Below, piece by piece: positions 9,173 through 18,050 of a stretch of DNA of 64,000 bases. The position numbers were made by a program, and so were the translations under genes. The number at the start of each line of letters is the position of its first letter. Within the stretch, counting starts at the first letter, position 1. Origin of the DNA: Desulfomarina profundi (GTDB taxonomy: Bacteria > Desulfobacterota > Desulfobulbia > Desulfobulbales > Desulfocapsaceae). Below the pieces are notes generated by a model. The model did not search any database and was not told the origin of the DNA. It worked only from the letters and a program-made list of their open reading frames with translations. The stretch is from NCBI RefSeq assembly GCF_019703855.1, contig NZ_AP024086.1, forward strand, positions 2,686,501 to 2,750,500, in the 5' to 3' direction.

Positions 9173-9314
9173 TTTCCTGCCTTAGTGTTTTAGGCAGGAA
9201 CCCTCTCGGGGTATTTGCGCGATACGTGAGGGGGTTCCTTACCTTTCCATCACTTATCTTGCACATTTTAACTCTATTTTCCATCATTTATTTTGGCCAC
9301 TCTCATACAACAAA

Positions 9315-9350
9315 ACAGGCACTTAATCCATAATTGAACTAAGTGCCTGT
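9315..9350 (-). terminator. Intrinsic terminator after tRNA-Arg
   Basis: ACAGGCACTTA and TAAGTGCCTGT form an 11-bp perfect stem around a 14-base loop. On the minus strand it is followed by TTTTGTTG. It sits directly downstream of the tRNA 3' end. Confidence 0.75.
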
Positions 9351-9356
9351 AGTAAC

Positions 9357-9433
9357 TGGTACACCAGACAGGATTCGAACCTGTGACCCCCTGATTCGTA
9401 GTCAGGTACTCTATCCAGCTGAGCTACTGGTGC
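9357..9433 (-). tRNA. tRNA-Arg (anticodon ACG)
   Basis: The reverse complement folds as a 77-nt cloverleaf. The acceptor GCACCAG pairs with CTGGTGT (one G-U pair). The D-arm contains TAGCTCAGCTGGATAGAG. The anticodon stem CCTGA/TCAGG holds the loop CTACGAA (anticodon ACG), and the T-arm contains GGTTCGAATCC. CCA is encoded at the 3' end. It reads CGU-type arginine codons, with A34 probably edited to inosine. It marks the border between the accessory segment to the left and backbone genes to the right. Confidence 0.95.
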
Positions 9434-9483
9434 ATTGAGAGATGTTTATATACCCCAGTTTAGTGGGGAACTCAAGCTTGTTT

Positions 9484-11460
9484 TTATTTTTTTGCCTCTT
9501 TTTCCTTCCTGTGAAAAATCAGTTCATTGTCCGCCGGTTTCATGGAAGTTTCTGCGACAATGGTAATCTCAACATCATATTTTGTTTCCATTGAGTACAG
9601 TTCCTGCCGCTTATTGTTCAGCAGATAGGACGCCACGTCAAGGGGGAAATGGCATTCGATGCGGACAACCTGCTTTCTGCTGGCGGCAGTCTGGATTCTC
9701 CGCAGGTAAAAGAGGGCCAGGGTCTCAACGGAACGCACGGTCCCCCGTCCCTTGCAATGCTCACATCTCCTGTAATTCCCTGCTTCAATGGGTGCCCCCA
9801 GTTTCTGCCTGGAAATCTGCATCAGGCCGAATTTTGAGATCCTGCTGAAATCGACCTTGGCCCGGTCCCTCTTCATGGCCGCCTTCACTTCACGCTCCAC
9901 TGCAAGGATATTTTTCCTGCTCCGCATATCGATAAAATCGACAACAATAAGCCCGCCAAGATCCCTTAATCTCAACTGCCGTGCCAGCTCATTGGCCGCT
10001 TCAATATTGGCCTGGAAAATTGAGGCTTCAAAATTCTTGCCCTTGGAGGTGGAACCCGAGTTCACGTCAATAGCAACCAATGCTTCTGTGGGATTTATGA
10101 CAATGGAACCGCCCGAAGGAAGATTAACCTGGGGCTGGTAGATGGATTCAATCTGATCCTCTACACTGAACTGGTTAAAAATAGGCCTCGAACCACGGTG
10201 CAGCCGTACCTTGACATTTTTCTGTTTGGAGGGAAGCAGCTCTATAAACCCTTTCACCTGGTCCAGAGCCACCGGATCATCAACAAGTATTTCCACGATG
10301 GACGGATCAAAGTGTTCGCGCAGAAACATCAGTACATTGTGATGATCCTCATAGACCAGACCAACCCCTTCAAGGGACTGTCCCTTTTTCTTGATCTCTT
10401 CCCATAACCTGAGCAGATACTTGACATCCCTGGAAAGAGCTGTTTTGGTGATATCCAGACTGGCTGTCCGTACGATCCAACCGATCCCTTCCGGTATTTT
10501 CGTTGATTTCATGACATCCCGCAGCCGAGTCCGCTTCTCTTCTCCGGAAATTTTCCTCGATATTCCGGAGGAATCCGAGCCGGGCATCAGGACAACGCAT
10601 CGACCTGGAAGAGAGAGGTAAGTGGTCATGTTCGCCCCTTTTTTCCCTACTTCCTCCTTGACAACCTGCGCCAGAATTTCCTGTCCTTTTTCAACCACAT
10701 CGGAAATACTCAGTTTCTTCCACTGGTGGGCTTCAACCTTTTCCCGAATGTTGTCATCCAGATCCTGCTTGTAATATTCCGGATGGATTTCACTGAACGG
10801 CAGAAAACCGTTTTTGTCGGTTCCGTAATCAACAAAAGCAGCCTGAAGACTGGGTTCAATGGCAACAATTTTTGCCTTGTAGATGTTATTTTTTGTGCGG
10901 GTCCTCGTGACGGAGGAAACATGAATGGATTCAAGGCGACCATCCTCAAGCAGCGCTATTCTGCACTCTTCAGGTTCTTCCGCATTGATGAGCAGTTTAC
11001 GTACAGGTTCTGCTTTTTTCTCCCGCCGGCGACTCCCCTTTTCGCTGGATACATTTTTTTCTTTCTGTGTCTTTACTTCTTGGACAGGTTGGTCCTGCGA
11101 CTCCGCCTGTTGTTCCACAGGAGCTTGTAGCTCCGTTTTACGAGGCGAACGACTTCGAGATGGTTTCTGCTTTTCCTCTTTCTTTTGTGGAGAAGAACTT
11201 TTTTTCCTGGATGCTGTGGGCTTCTTTTTCTTTTCGTCAGTCGCCGAAGAACCCTTTGAACGCCTGCCGGTTGCTTTTTTCCCGGCCCCTCTGTTGACTT
11301 TCTTTTTATTTGAAGCCGCTCTTTCGCTTTTCTTTTTTACCTCTTCAACAGCATCAACAGTTTCCGGTTCTTCCTTTACTGTGCTTTTCCACCAGGCACC
11401 TGTTGTAGCTTTAATCTTGAGGACACTTTTCTCTTTTTCCGTCTTTTTTTTTGTAACCAT
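9484..11460 (-). CDS. Ribonuclease E/G family endoribonuclease with a long basic N-terminal tail
   Basis: This is a 658-residue protein. I place the start at ATG 11460, after GAAGGA; the frame is open 19 codons further. Residues 1 to about 155 are a low-complexity Lys/Ser/Arg/Glu-rich region. An S1 domain follows (YKAKIVAIEPSLQAAFVDYG). The RNase E/G core has the Mg-binding ALVAIDVNSGS and GLIVVDFIDM segments and the zinc-link CEHCKGRG near the C-terminus. It should cleave single-stranded AU-rich RNA in mRNA decay and rRNA processing. E. coli RNase E carries its disordered scaffold at the C-terminus; here the disordered region is N-terminal, so partner contacts may be arranged differently. 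Confidence 0.9.
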   Translation of the reverse strand: MVTKKKTEKEKSVLKIKATTGAWWKSTVKEEPETVDAVEEVKKKSERAASNKKKVNRGAGKKATGRRSKGSSATDEKKKKPTASRKKSSSPQKKEEKQKPSRSRSPRKTELQAPVEQQAESQDQPVQEVKTQKEKNVSSEKGSRRREKKAEPVRKLLINAEEPEECRIALLEDGRLESIHVSSVTRTRTKNNIYKAKIVAIEPSLQAAFVDYGTDKNGFLPFSEIHPEYYKQDLDDNIREKVEAHQWKKLSISDVVEKGQEILAQVVKEEVGKKGANMTTYLSLPGRCVVLMPGSDSSGISRKISGEEKRTRLRDVMKSTKIPEGIGWIVRTASLDITKTALSRDVKYLLRLWEEIKKKGQSLEGVGLVYEDHHNVLMFLREHFDPSIVEILVDDPVALDQVKGFIELLPSKQKNVKVRLHRGSRPIFNQFSVEDQIESIYQPQVNLPSGGSIVINPTEALVAIDVNSGSTSKGKNFEASIFQANIEAANELARQLRLRDLGGLIVVDFIDMRSRKNILAVEREVKAAMKRDRAKVDFSRISKFGLMQISRQKLGAPIEAGNYRRCEHCKGRGTVRSVETLALFYLRRIQTAASRKQVVRIECHFPLDVASYLLNNKRQELYSMETKYDVEITIVAETSMKPADNELIFHRKEKEAKK

Positions 11461-11908
11461 TGTTTTTCCTTCACTCCTGTTCCGGGAAATCTCCCGGTAA
11501 CATGAGCACAATTCCATCCACGCACGACAATCACCCGAAAAGTCAGGTTACGGTGTCATGCATGGACACATTTTTTTTACTTCATTATCCGGGGAACACC
11601 CAGTAAAGTCATTTTCTTTCCAGCCGCAGTTGCGGCCGGTTACTGTCCTGTTATTTATGAAAATGATTAACTCTACTGAACACAACCCTCTGACTTATGG
11701 TTCAGGCTCACTGCCACTTGCGTCTATTCAAAAGGAGACAGAAAGACCTAGGCCGCCCCCTGATCAAGAAATAGCAGTCGACTTTCAGGAGCGGTCGTGA
11801 CACTTGTACAGCCTATTTCAGGGAAACACAATTTTTATTTGATATATGGAGTAGAATAATCTATTCCTGTTCACATTTAAAGCAGAGCCTCTCCGATGAC
11901 TTTTAAAC
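11461..11908. other. Divergent intergenic region between RNase E/G and lptD, left part
   Basis: Apart from the RNase leader I see no gene I can support. A short frame at about 11656-11800 (ending VDFQERS) lacks a ribosome-binding site. This region and the promoter at 11909 must serve the two divergent genes. Confidence 0.35.
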
Positions 11909-11937
11909 TTGACAGTGGTTGCTCTGAAACGTACACT
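11909..11937 (+). promoter_or_regulatory. Candidate sigma-70 promoter upstream of lptD
   Basis: TTGACA (11909-11914) and TACACT (11932-11937) are separated by exactly 17 bases. Transcription would start near 11944, giving a 5' leader of about 180 nt before the lptD GTG start. Confidence 0.45.
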
Positions 11938-12126
11938 CGGGAGTTTAACACTGTTCAATACAGTATTGTTTTACCTGAATCGTGTACTTCAGAAAATGAA
12001 AATTTTTCTTTATGTTATATCAGTATTTTATTAAAACACATTATCATAAATTCATTCATTGATTGAGTGAAGCGTTTTTTCAATTTCAGTCTTTTCAGCC
12101 AATCCAGTTCTCAAAAGGAGCCTACT

Positions 12127-14442
12127 GTGCCATCACGTTTTCCCCAACTCTTGAATTTACGCCGCATTTTCATCGTAATTTCGTCACTGTTGCTGACCGG
12201 TGTCACACAACAAGTTCTGGCAGAAAAACTTGCTACCGAACAGTGGGATATTTCTGCGGATAAAGTTGTCCGTTATGAAAATCCCAGCTCAATCGTTGCC
12301 AAAGGCAATGTCATTCTGGAGAAAAAAGAACGAATACCTGCAGCCCGACACACTACCGCTGCAAAAACGACAGAGTGGGCTGAATTGCTGGAAGAAGCCA
12401 CGCCGGTAAAAGAAATTACAGCTGATGAAATTTCCGATGAAACAGAACCCAGATACAAAACCACGGTAACCATCAGGGCAGACTGGATAGTTTACGACAT
12501 AGAACTTGAATCAATCAAGGCCAAGGGCAATGTTCAGATTATCACGGACGAGGACAAGCTGTTTGCCGAAGAAGGAAATATCAAACTGGGCAATGAAACA
12601 GGAAAGTTCACCAACGCCACCATCCTGCGTAAGAAAAACTCCCTGCACCTGGAAGGTAAATCCATCGAAAAAACCGGTTTTGATACCTATCGCATCAAAG
12701 ACGGCTGGGTCATTACCTGTAAACTTGAAAACAACGAGGCTCCCCCATGGAGCTTTTCCAGTTCGGAAGCAAATGTTCGCCAGAACGGATACGCGTTTTT
12801 GAAGCACGCCAAATTCAATATTAAGAACATCCCGGTTTTCTATACACCGTACCTGGTCATCCCCGTTAAAAATACCCGTCAGACCGGTTTTCTGTTCCCT
12901 GAGTTTTCCCAGTCAAGTAACGGCGGATTCGGCTTTAACCTACCTTTTTTCCTCAATATTTCAGAGTCAATGGATGCCACCTTCTTCCCCCAGTACCATG
13001 TGAAGAGAGGGTTCATGCCCGGAATTGAATTCAGGTATGTTGAAAAGGCAAGTGACAAAGGACTTTTTTCAGCCAATTACCTGCATGACCGCCTTTCCGA
13101 TCCCTCCGAGACCCAATATTACCAGGATACCGGCTTTACCCATACCAACAAGGACCGTTACTGGATACGGGGCAAGGCGGACCACACCTTTGCAAATGTC
13201 TGGCAGAGCCGTCTGGACATAGATGTCGTTTCCGACCAGGACTATCTCACTGAATTCAAGTCCGGTGTGACCGGTTTTAAAAAGAATCACAACCAGTACC
13301 TGAAAACCTTCGGTCGTGGCTTTCAGAATGAAACCGACAAATTCAGACAGAACAGCCTCAAAATACTGAGAAGCTGGAATGGCATGTCCCTTGAAACAAA
13401 TTTTCTGGCCATCAATGAAGCTGATAAAAATGCGAGCGACACCAACACACCGCTCTGGAAACTGCCCAGCGTGGATTTCAGCGGTGCTGTTCCCTTGAGT
13501 GACAGCAGTTTCACCCTGGATTGGGATGCCGATTATGTCAATTACTGGAGAGAAGACGGAATAGGAGGCCACAGGGTTGACCTCCACCCCACCCTTGCGA
13601 CTCCCGTCCCCCTCAGCCCCTACCTGGAATCCAGAGCTGAAGTTGGACTTCGCGATACTTTTTATTATGTCAAAAGCTATGGGGACAGCGAATGGGACAA
13701 GGATGACACCCAGAACCGTTTTCTGCTTGAATTTGAGACGGAAGTTGCCACAACCCTTGAAAAAAACTTTTTTCATGATGATTCCGGTCATCGCAGCGGA
13801 GCTCACCAGGTCAGGCCTTTTATAAGATACGGTTATATTCAGGATATTGACCAGAAAGACCTTCCCCAGTTTGACAAAGTGGACACGATTGGTGAAAAAA
13901 ATTCCATCAGTTATGGAATTGATAATTTTTTCAACACCTTCACCTATAATAAATCAGGCATGGAAAAACTGAGGGAATACGCCTACCTGAAACTTCAGCA
14001 GTCCTATGATCTGCGTGACGAAGCTTCAGATGAACCGTTTTCCGACATCTACACCAAACTGGGCTGGAAACCATTCAAAAGAGCTGATATCTACTACAGA
14101 AGTTTCTATGACGTCTATGACAACAGATTTAACAGTCACACCTTTGAAGGTGATTATACAAACAGCAGAGGGGACTCCTTCGGTCTTGATTACAGTTACA
14201 AACCAAGCAGCGATATTGAGCAGGTAAACGGTCGTATTCAGGCACGTATTCTGGCAAACTGGATAGCCGGTGGCGAAGTAAAATACTCCATCGCCCATGA
14301 GGAAACTGACGAAGCCACCGCTTCACTCACCTACCAGGCACTCTGCTGGTCTGTCAAATTTGAAACGAAATACACTCCAGCCGATACCACGTATCTCGTA
14401 CTTTTTAAACTGGCCAATATCGGTGGTATAGGAATTAAATAG
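12127..14442 (+). CDS. lptD: LPS-assembly outer-membrane protein LptD
   Basis: LptD forms the outer-membrane beta-barrel that, with LptE, inserts lipopolysaccharide into the outer leaflet. The frame is open from 12067, but the GTG at 12127 is preceded six bases upstream by AAGGAG. That start gives a signal peptide (VPSRFPQLLNLRRIFIVISS, then an AXA-like QQVLA site) and 771 residues. An OstA-like N-terminal jellyroll (about 45-200) holds DWIVYDIELESIKAKGNVQI. The barrel opens with the family-typical FYTPYLVIPVKNTRQTGFLF. Cysteines are few, so the disulfide pattern known in E. coli may not apply. It confirms a Gram-negative, LPS-bearing cell. Confidence 0.93.
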   Translation: MPSRFPQLLNLRRIFIVISSLLLTGVTQQVLAEKLATEQWDISADKVVRYENPSSIVAKGNVILEKKERIPAARHTTAAKTTEWAELLEEATPVKEITADEISDETEPRYKTTVTIRADWIVYDIELESIKAKGNVQIITDEDKLFAEEGNIKLGNETGKFTNATILRKKNSLHLEGKSIEKTGFDTYRIKDGWVITCKLENNEAPPWSFSSSEANVRQNGYAFLKHAKFNIKNIPVFYTPYLVIPVKNTRQTGFLFPEFSQSSNGGFGFNLPFFLNISESMDATFFPQYHVKRGFMPGIEFRYVEKASDKGLFSANYLHDRLSDPSETQYYQDTGFTHTNKDRYWIRGKADHTFANVWQSRLDIDVVSDQDYLTEFKSGVTGFKKNHNQYLKTFGRGFQNETDKFRQNSLKILRSWNGMSLETNFLAINEADKNASDTNTPLWKLPSVDFSGAVPLSDSSFTLDWDADYVNYWREDGIGGHRVDLHPTLATPVPLSPYLESRAEVGLRDTFYYVKSYGDSEWDKDDTQNRFLLEFETEVATTLEKNFFHDDSGHRSGAHQVRPFIRYGYIQDIDQKDLPQFDKVDTIGEKNSISYGIDNFFNTFTYNKSGMEKLREYAYLKLQQSYDLRDEASDEPFSDIYTKLGWKPFKRADIYYRSFYDVYDNRFNSHTFEGDYTNSRGDSFGLDYSYKPSSDIEQVNGRIQARILANWIAGGEVKYSIAHEETDEATASLTYQALCWSVKFETKYTPADTTYLVLFKLANIGGIGIK

Positions 14443-14448
14443 TAATTT

Positions 14449-14501
14449 GTTACAAATACAATAATTGATACAACGAAGTTGCCTGCCCTGTGATCAGTTA
14501 C
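14449..14501 (+). repeat. Repeat family F, copy 1 (53 bp)
   Basis: It begins GTTACAAATACAATAATTGA and ends CTGTGATCAGTTAC. The reverse complement of 53290-53342 is nearly identical along its whole length. It lies in the gap between lptD and mltB. Confidence 0.7.
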
Positions 14502-14510
14502 ATTAAATAG

Positions 14511-14545
14511 TGTCTGCCCGGAAATGAGATTTCTTGTTCTCACCA
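14511..14545 (+). repeat. Repeat family C end fragment overlapping the mltB start
   Basis: TGTCTGCCCGGAAATGAGAT matches the left end of the family C elements at 17940 and 42218, including the following TTGTTC. The ATG inside it (14524) is the apparent mltB start codon. Confidence 0.6.
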
Positions 14546-15555
14546 TATTTATTCTCTGTTCATGTGTCCATTTTTCCATGGCCCGGAGTGAACCGTCAGC
14601 TGCTGACCTGGTCAGGGACGGGCAGGAGATAGATCTTTCTTCTCCACAATATATTGATTTTTTCCAGGAACTGGAGACAAAATATCATTTCAGCCACAGT
14701 GAACTGCTTTCCCTGTTCAGGGGAGTGAGTATAAAGCGCAAGGTCCTTCAGCTGATGGATCAGCAGTGGGAAGGAAAACCCTACTACAAATACTGGCCTC
14801 TTTTTATTACTCCTTCCTCGATTGCAAAAGGGAAAAAAGAACTCCTGAAACACAGGCAACTCTTTGACAGAATTGAGAAAAAATTCGGAGTCGACCGGGA
14901 AATTATAGTGGCAATATGGGGAATCGAATCCAGATTTGGAACCAATACAGGAGGTTTTAACCTTTTCAGGGCCCTCAATACCCTCTTTGCCGCTTACCCC
15001 CGCAGATCTGATTTCTTCCGTAAGGAACTGATCCACTTTCTCCTGCTCTGCCGGGAAAACAACCTCGATCCGCTCTCCATCAAAGGGTCCTATGCAGGAG
15101 CTTTCGGACAGGCTCAGTTCATGCCTTCCAGTTACAATGAATATGGAGTCGATTTTGACGGTGATTCCAGACGTGACCTTATTTCATCTTCGGAAGATAT
15201 CTTTGCTTCCATCGCCAATTATCTCAAACGATTCAACTGGGTCCTCCATGCTCCATTGTTTGCTGATATCGGCAGTGAATTGAAAGATGATATCCTTGTC
15301 GCCGCTTATAAAAAAGGGCGTAAAGGTCGTGTGGACTGGCGCCTGGTGGCAAGGGTTCAGGATCGTAAAATTCCCCGTCCCCAGAAAAACGGCAGATTGT
15401 CAATTATCGGGCTGGAAAAATCTCCCTTTTTCGGTGGCGGTACACGCTTTGTCGCCGGGTATCCCAACCTGCAGGCCATCACGGAGTATAATCACAGTAA
15501 TAAATATGCCATGGCGGTTGCGGAAATGGCCCTTGCCTTCAGGGGAAAAAACTAA
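14524..15555 (+). CDS. mltB: Lytic murein transglycosylase, MltB family
   Basis: This 343-residue enzyme cleaves the MurNAc-GlcNAc bond of peptidoglycan, leaving 1,6-anhydro ends. The catalytic Glu is in AIWGIESRFGTNTG (about residue 140), and the family segments SYAGAFGQAQFMPSSYNEYG and FASIANYLKRFNW are present. The N-terminus is a signal sequence (RFLVLTIFILCSC); a Cys at about residue 12 or 14 could act as a weak lipobox. The start lies inside a repeat fragment and has only a poor ribosome-binding site. An internal Met at residue 19 follows the hydrophobic core, so the upstream start is still preferred. It is followed six bases later by mltA. Confidence 0.9.
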   Translation: MRFLVLTIFILCSCVHFSMARSEPSAADLVRDGQEIDLSSPQYIDFFQELETKYHFSHSELLSLFRGVSIKRKVLQLMDQQWEGKPYYKYWPLFITPSSIAKGKKELLKHRQLFDRIEKKFGVDREIIVAIWGIESRFGTNTGGFNLFRALNTLFAAYPRRSDFFRKELIHFLLLCRENNLDPLSIKGSYAGAFGQAQFMPSSYNEYGVDFDGDSRRDLISSSEDIFASIANYLKRFNWVLHAPLFADIGSELKDDILVAAYKKGRKGRVDWRLVARVQDRKIPRPQKNGRLSIIGLEKSPFFGGGTRFVAGYPNLQAITEYNHSNKYAMAVAEMALAFRGKN

Positions 15556-15561
15556 CCATCC

Positions 15562-16745
15562 ATGTCAATAAAAATCCGATCCGGAAACTTATTCTTTCTG
15601 CTTCTTCTTTTTCTACTCTGTATTGTTTATTATCTTTTCTTTGCTGATCACTATAAACCTCTCCATCATCTCAACAAAAATCAGCTGCCCGATTTTTCAG
15701 ATGACATGGCCTACCAGTCATTTTTATCCGCGGCCGAAAACCATCTGGAGTTTCTCCAAGAAAGAGAAAAAAGCACACTGATAGTTCTTGGAGAATATCA
15801 GTTTTCCATCGATCAGGCTGTACAATCGATCAGAGAGTTCAGCGAGGAAATCCATCGTAACCCCTCACCCGAAAACCTGCAGCAATATATTCGTGAAAAC
15901 TACGAAGTGTTCCAGGCGGGAGGAAGAAAAACAAAAAGAAAAAGAGAGATGCTGGTCACAGGGTATTATGAACCTGTTTTTGTCGGCAGTCTCACCAGAA
16001 CTGGCCCCTTTATTTACCCCATTTATTCTCCGCCAAAAGATCTTGTTTCCAGGAAAATCAAGGGAAAAACTCTCACCGGCAGAATGACTGCAGGTGGTTT
16101 TACGAAATACTGGACCAGGGCACAGATAGAAAAGGAAAACGTTCTCAAAGGATATGAACTTGTCTTCCTCAAGGACCCGTTTGACGCCTTTCTCCTCCAG
16201 GTACAGGGCTCAGGGAGAATCAGGCTCAGGGATAACAGTATCCGCACGGTACGGTTTGCCGCGTCCAACGGCCACCCTTACAACAGTATCGGCAAGCTGC
16301 TGGTGGATGAAAAAAAGCTGCCCCTTGACGAGGTCTCAGTACCGAGAATTCGGAAATATCTTGATCGTCACCCGAACCAGCTACAGCGTATTCTCAACCA
16401 CAATCCCCGTTATATTTTTTTTAACTGGGGGACAATAACCCACCCAGGGGCAGCAGCGGTGTATTTCTTACTCCGGGCAGATCAATAGCAATTGACCACA
16501 ATGCCCTGCCTGGTGAAGTTATCGCTTTTCTTTCCAGCAGAAGACCAGTCATAGACAACAAGGGGAAGGTAACAGGCTGGATCCCCATGAATCGTTTTGT
16601 CTTTCCCCAGGACTCAGGTTCCGCAATCCGGGGAACAGGCAGGGTTGACATGTTCTGGGGTCATGGAGAATATGCCAGGGCTGCAGCAAATACTATGAAA
16701 GAACCGGGAAAACTCTATTTTCTCATAAAAAAACCTGGGACCTGA
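15562..16745 (+). CDS. mltA: Lytic murein transglycosylase MltA, frameshifted at a G5 run
   Basis: The first frame (15562-16488) carries a membrane anchor (FFLLLLFLLCIVYYLFF) and the MltA domain (MLVTGYYEPVFVGSL; DAFLLQVQGSGRIRL). It leaves frame at the G5 run 16427-16431. Adding one G resumes the family sequence as SSGVFLTPGRSIAIDHNALP and then GTGRVDMFWGHG, the C-terminal 3D domain with the conserved Asp, ending at TGA 16745. The restored length is 394 residues. Without repair the protein would lose its catalytic 3D domain. The lesion resembles other homopolymer indels in this window. It would cooperate with MltB in cell-wall turnover at the outer membrane. Confidence 0.88.
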
Positions 16746-16795
16746 ACCCTGCAATTCTCGTCAGTTCAGGTGGTTCTCGAAGTCTGCGCTACGGT

Positions 16796-16833
16796 TATTA
16801 TCACAATTGACACAATGTTCATGAAAAATGCGC
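16796..16833 (-). repeat. Repeat family B end fragment
   Basis: The reverse complement reads GGCGCATTTTTCATGAACAT and continues TGTGTCAATT, matching the left end of family B (7243). It lies between mltA and the SAM hydrolase gene. Confidence 0.55.
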
Positions 16834-16921
16834 CATTAATACTTCGCATCTTCGGCAGGTCTGTGAGGACTCCGAAATTGCTGATTGCAGGATAGATTGC
16901 ACAAAGGAGGAAGAAAAAACC

Positions 16922-17731
16922 GTGTCCATTGAACCGATCATCACACTGACCACCGATTTTGGCCTGAACGACGAATACGTTGCAGTTTTAAAAGGGGTCA
17001 TCCTGACCCTGGCGCCACGTACCCGTATTATAGATATAACACACAATCTGCCCCCCAGGGATATTCACGCCGCATCCCGTATTCTGGAAAGATCATGCCC
17101 CTTCTTTCCCGAAAATACAATCCATCTGGCCATAGTCGATCCCGGTGTTGGCGGCAAAAGAAAGATCCTTTCAGTCTGGTCCGGATCATTTCTCTTTATA
17201 GGACCGGATAACGGTATCCTGACACCGTTTCTTCTCTCTGAAGATCTCAAAGCTATCCACAAGATAAGCAATAACGCGCTCTTTTTGAAAAAGGTCAGCA
17301 AATCATTCCATGGGCGAGATATCATGGCACCTGTCGCCGCCCATCTGGCCATGGGGATTCCTCCCTGTGACCTTGGCCCGGCACTGAAAAGAGAAGAATG
17401 TGTTCTGCTTGATATGTCCCGGCCACATATCGAAAAAAACACACTCACAGGCAAAATAATCTCCACCGACAGATTCGGAAACCTGTGCACCAATATTTCC
17501 CGAACAATCTTCCGACAGTTCACCAGTAAAAAACAATTTATCATAACTGTCGGTTCTCTGACCCTGAACTCTGTCAGTAACACCTACGAGGAACATGATC
17601 ATGGCCAGCCATTGGCAATTTTCGACAGTCATGACATGCTTGAGATTGCGGCAAGCGGTGGTGATGGTGCAGAAAAATTTTCCCTGTCTCCAGGAAGCGT
17701 GATCACTATTACAATATCGGATTACTCTTGA
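16922..17731 (+). CDS. SAM hydrolase / SAM hydroxide adenosyltransferase (DUF62 family)
   Basis: This is a 269-residue protein of the DUF62 family, which uses hydroxide to split S-adenosylmethionine into adenosine and methionine and is related to fluorinases and chlorinases. The diagnostic N-terminal ITLTTDFGLNDEYVAVLKG, then THNLPPRDIHAAS, AIVDPGVGG and GPDNGIL, are all present. The start is GTG, with AGGAGG about 13 bases upstream. It is cytoplasmic. The physiological role, probably control of SAM pools, is not settled. It appears to be a single-gene unit. Confidence 0.88.
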   Translation: MSIEPIITLTTDFGLNDEYVAVLKGVILTLAPRTRIIDITHNLPPRDIHAASRILERSCPFFPENTIHLAIVDPGVGGKRKILSVWSGSFLFIGPDNGILTPFLLSEDLKAIHKISNNALFLKKVSKSFHGRDIMAPVAAHLAMGIPPCDLGPALKREECVLLDMSRPHIEKNTLTGKIISTDRFGNLCTNISRTIFRQFTSKKQFIITVGSLTLNSVSNTYEEHDHGQPLAIFDSHDMLEIAASGGDGAEKFSLSPGSVITITISDYS

Positions 17732-18050
17732 AATTCAACCAGGTTGGAGAAACGTGATTTTTGAATTTTCACACTTAAAAAATAATTAATTACATTTTAA
17801 GTTTGATATTTCCCGACTATTGAATACACTAAAACTAATCTGGTTAAAAATTATAAGAGTATAACTACCTGCAGAACACTATGCAGTCTATGGAATACTC
17901 TGAAAGGATCTCAAAACGCTTCAGTGTAGCCTTCAATCAGTGTCTACCCGAAAATGAGATCTTTTGTTCGAGTTTATGGGGTTTAGAAAAACAAAAATCG
18001 GGCAAAAAGACCATTTTTGTACAGGCACCAGCAAACAGGGGGAGAAGTTC
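17732..18050. other. Intergenic region, AT-rich, with a family C repeat
   Basis: The left 200 bases are AT-rich and I see no gene there. The right part is a family C element (17940-18030) that ends about 20 bases before the next start codon. Confidence 0.4.
17940..18030 (+). mobile_element. Repeat family C, internally deleted copy
   Basis: The left end GTGTCTACCCGAAAATGAGA and the right end CCATTTTTGTACAGGCACC are imperfect inverted repeats of each other. Both match the ends of the 140-bp copy at 42218-42358, with most of the middle missing. It lies directly upstream of the FlgT/CsgG-like cluster and may contribute to that leader. Confidence 0.6.

Noticed and set aside
10925-11500. A 191-residue plus-strand frame opposite the RNase E/G N-terminus
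   Set aside because: It is the antisense of the Lys/Ser-rich tail and reads as Ser/Phe-rich low complexity.
12067-12126. Upstream GTG start for lptD
   Set aside because: It lacks a ribosome-binding site and places 20 residues before the signal peptide, while the GTG at 12127 follows AAGGAG.
13069-13806. A 245-residue minus-strand frame inside lptD
   Set aside because: The lptD frame is strongly supported and the antisense frame has no start signal or recognisable domain.
15562-16745. Programmed frameshift in mltA
   Set aside because: The same type of lesion occurs in six unrelated genes, which fits sequencing error better than recoding.
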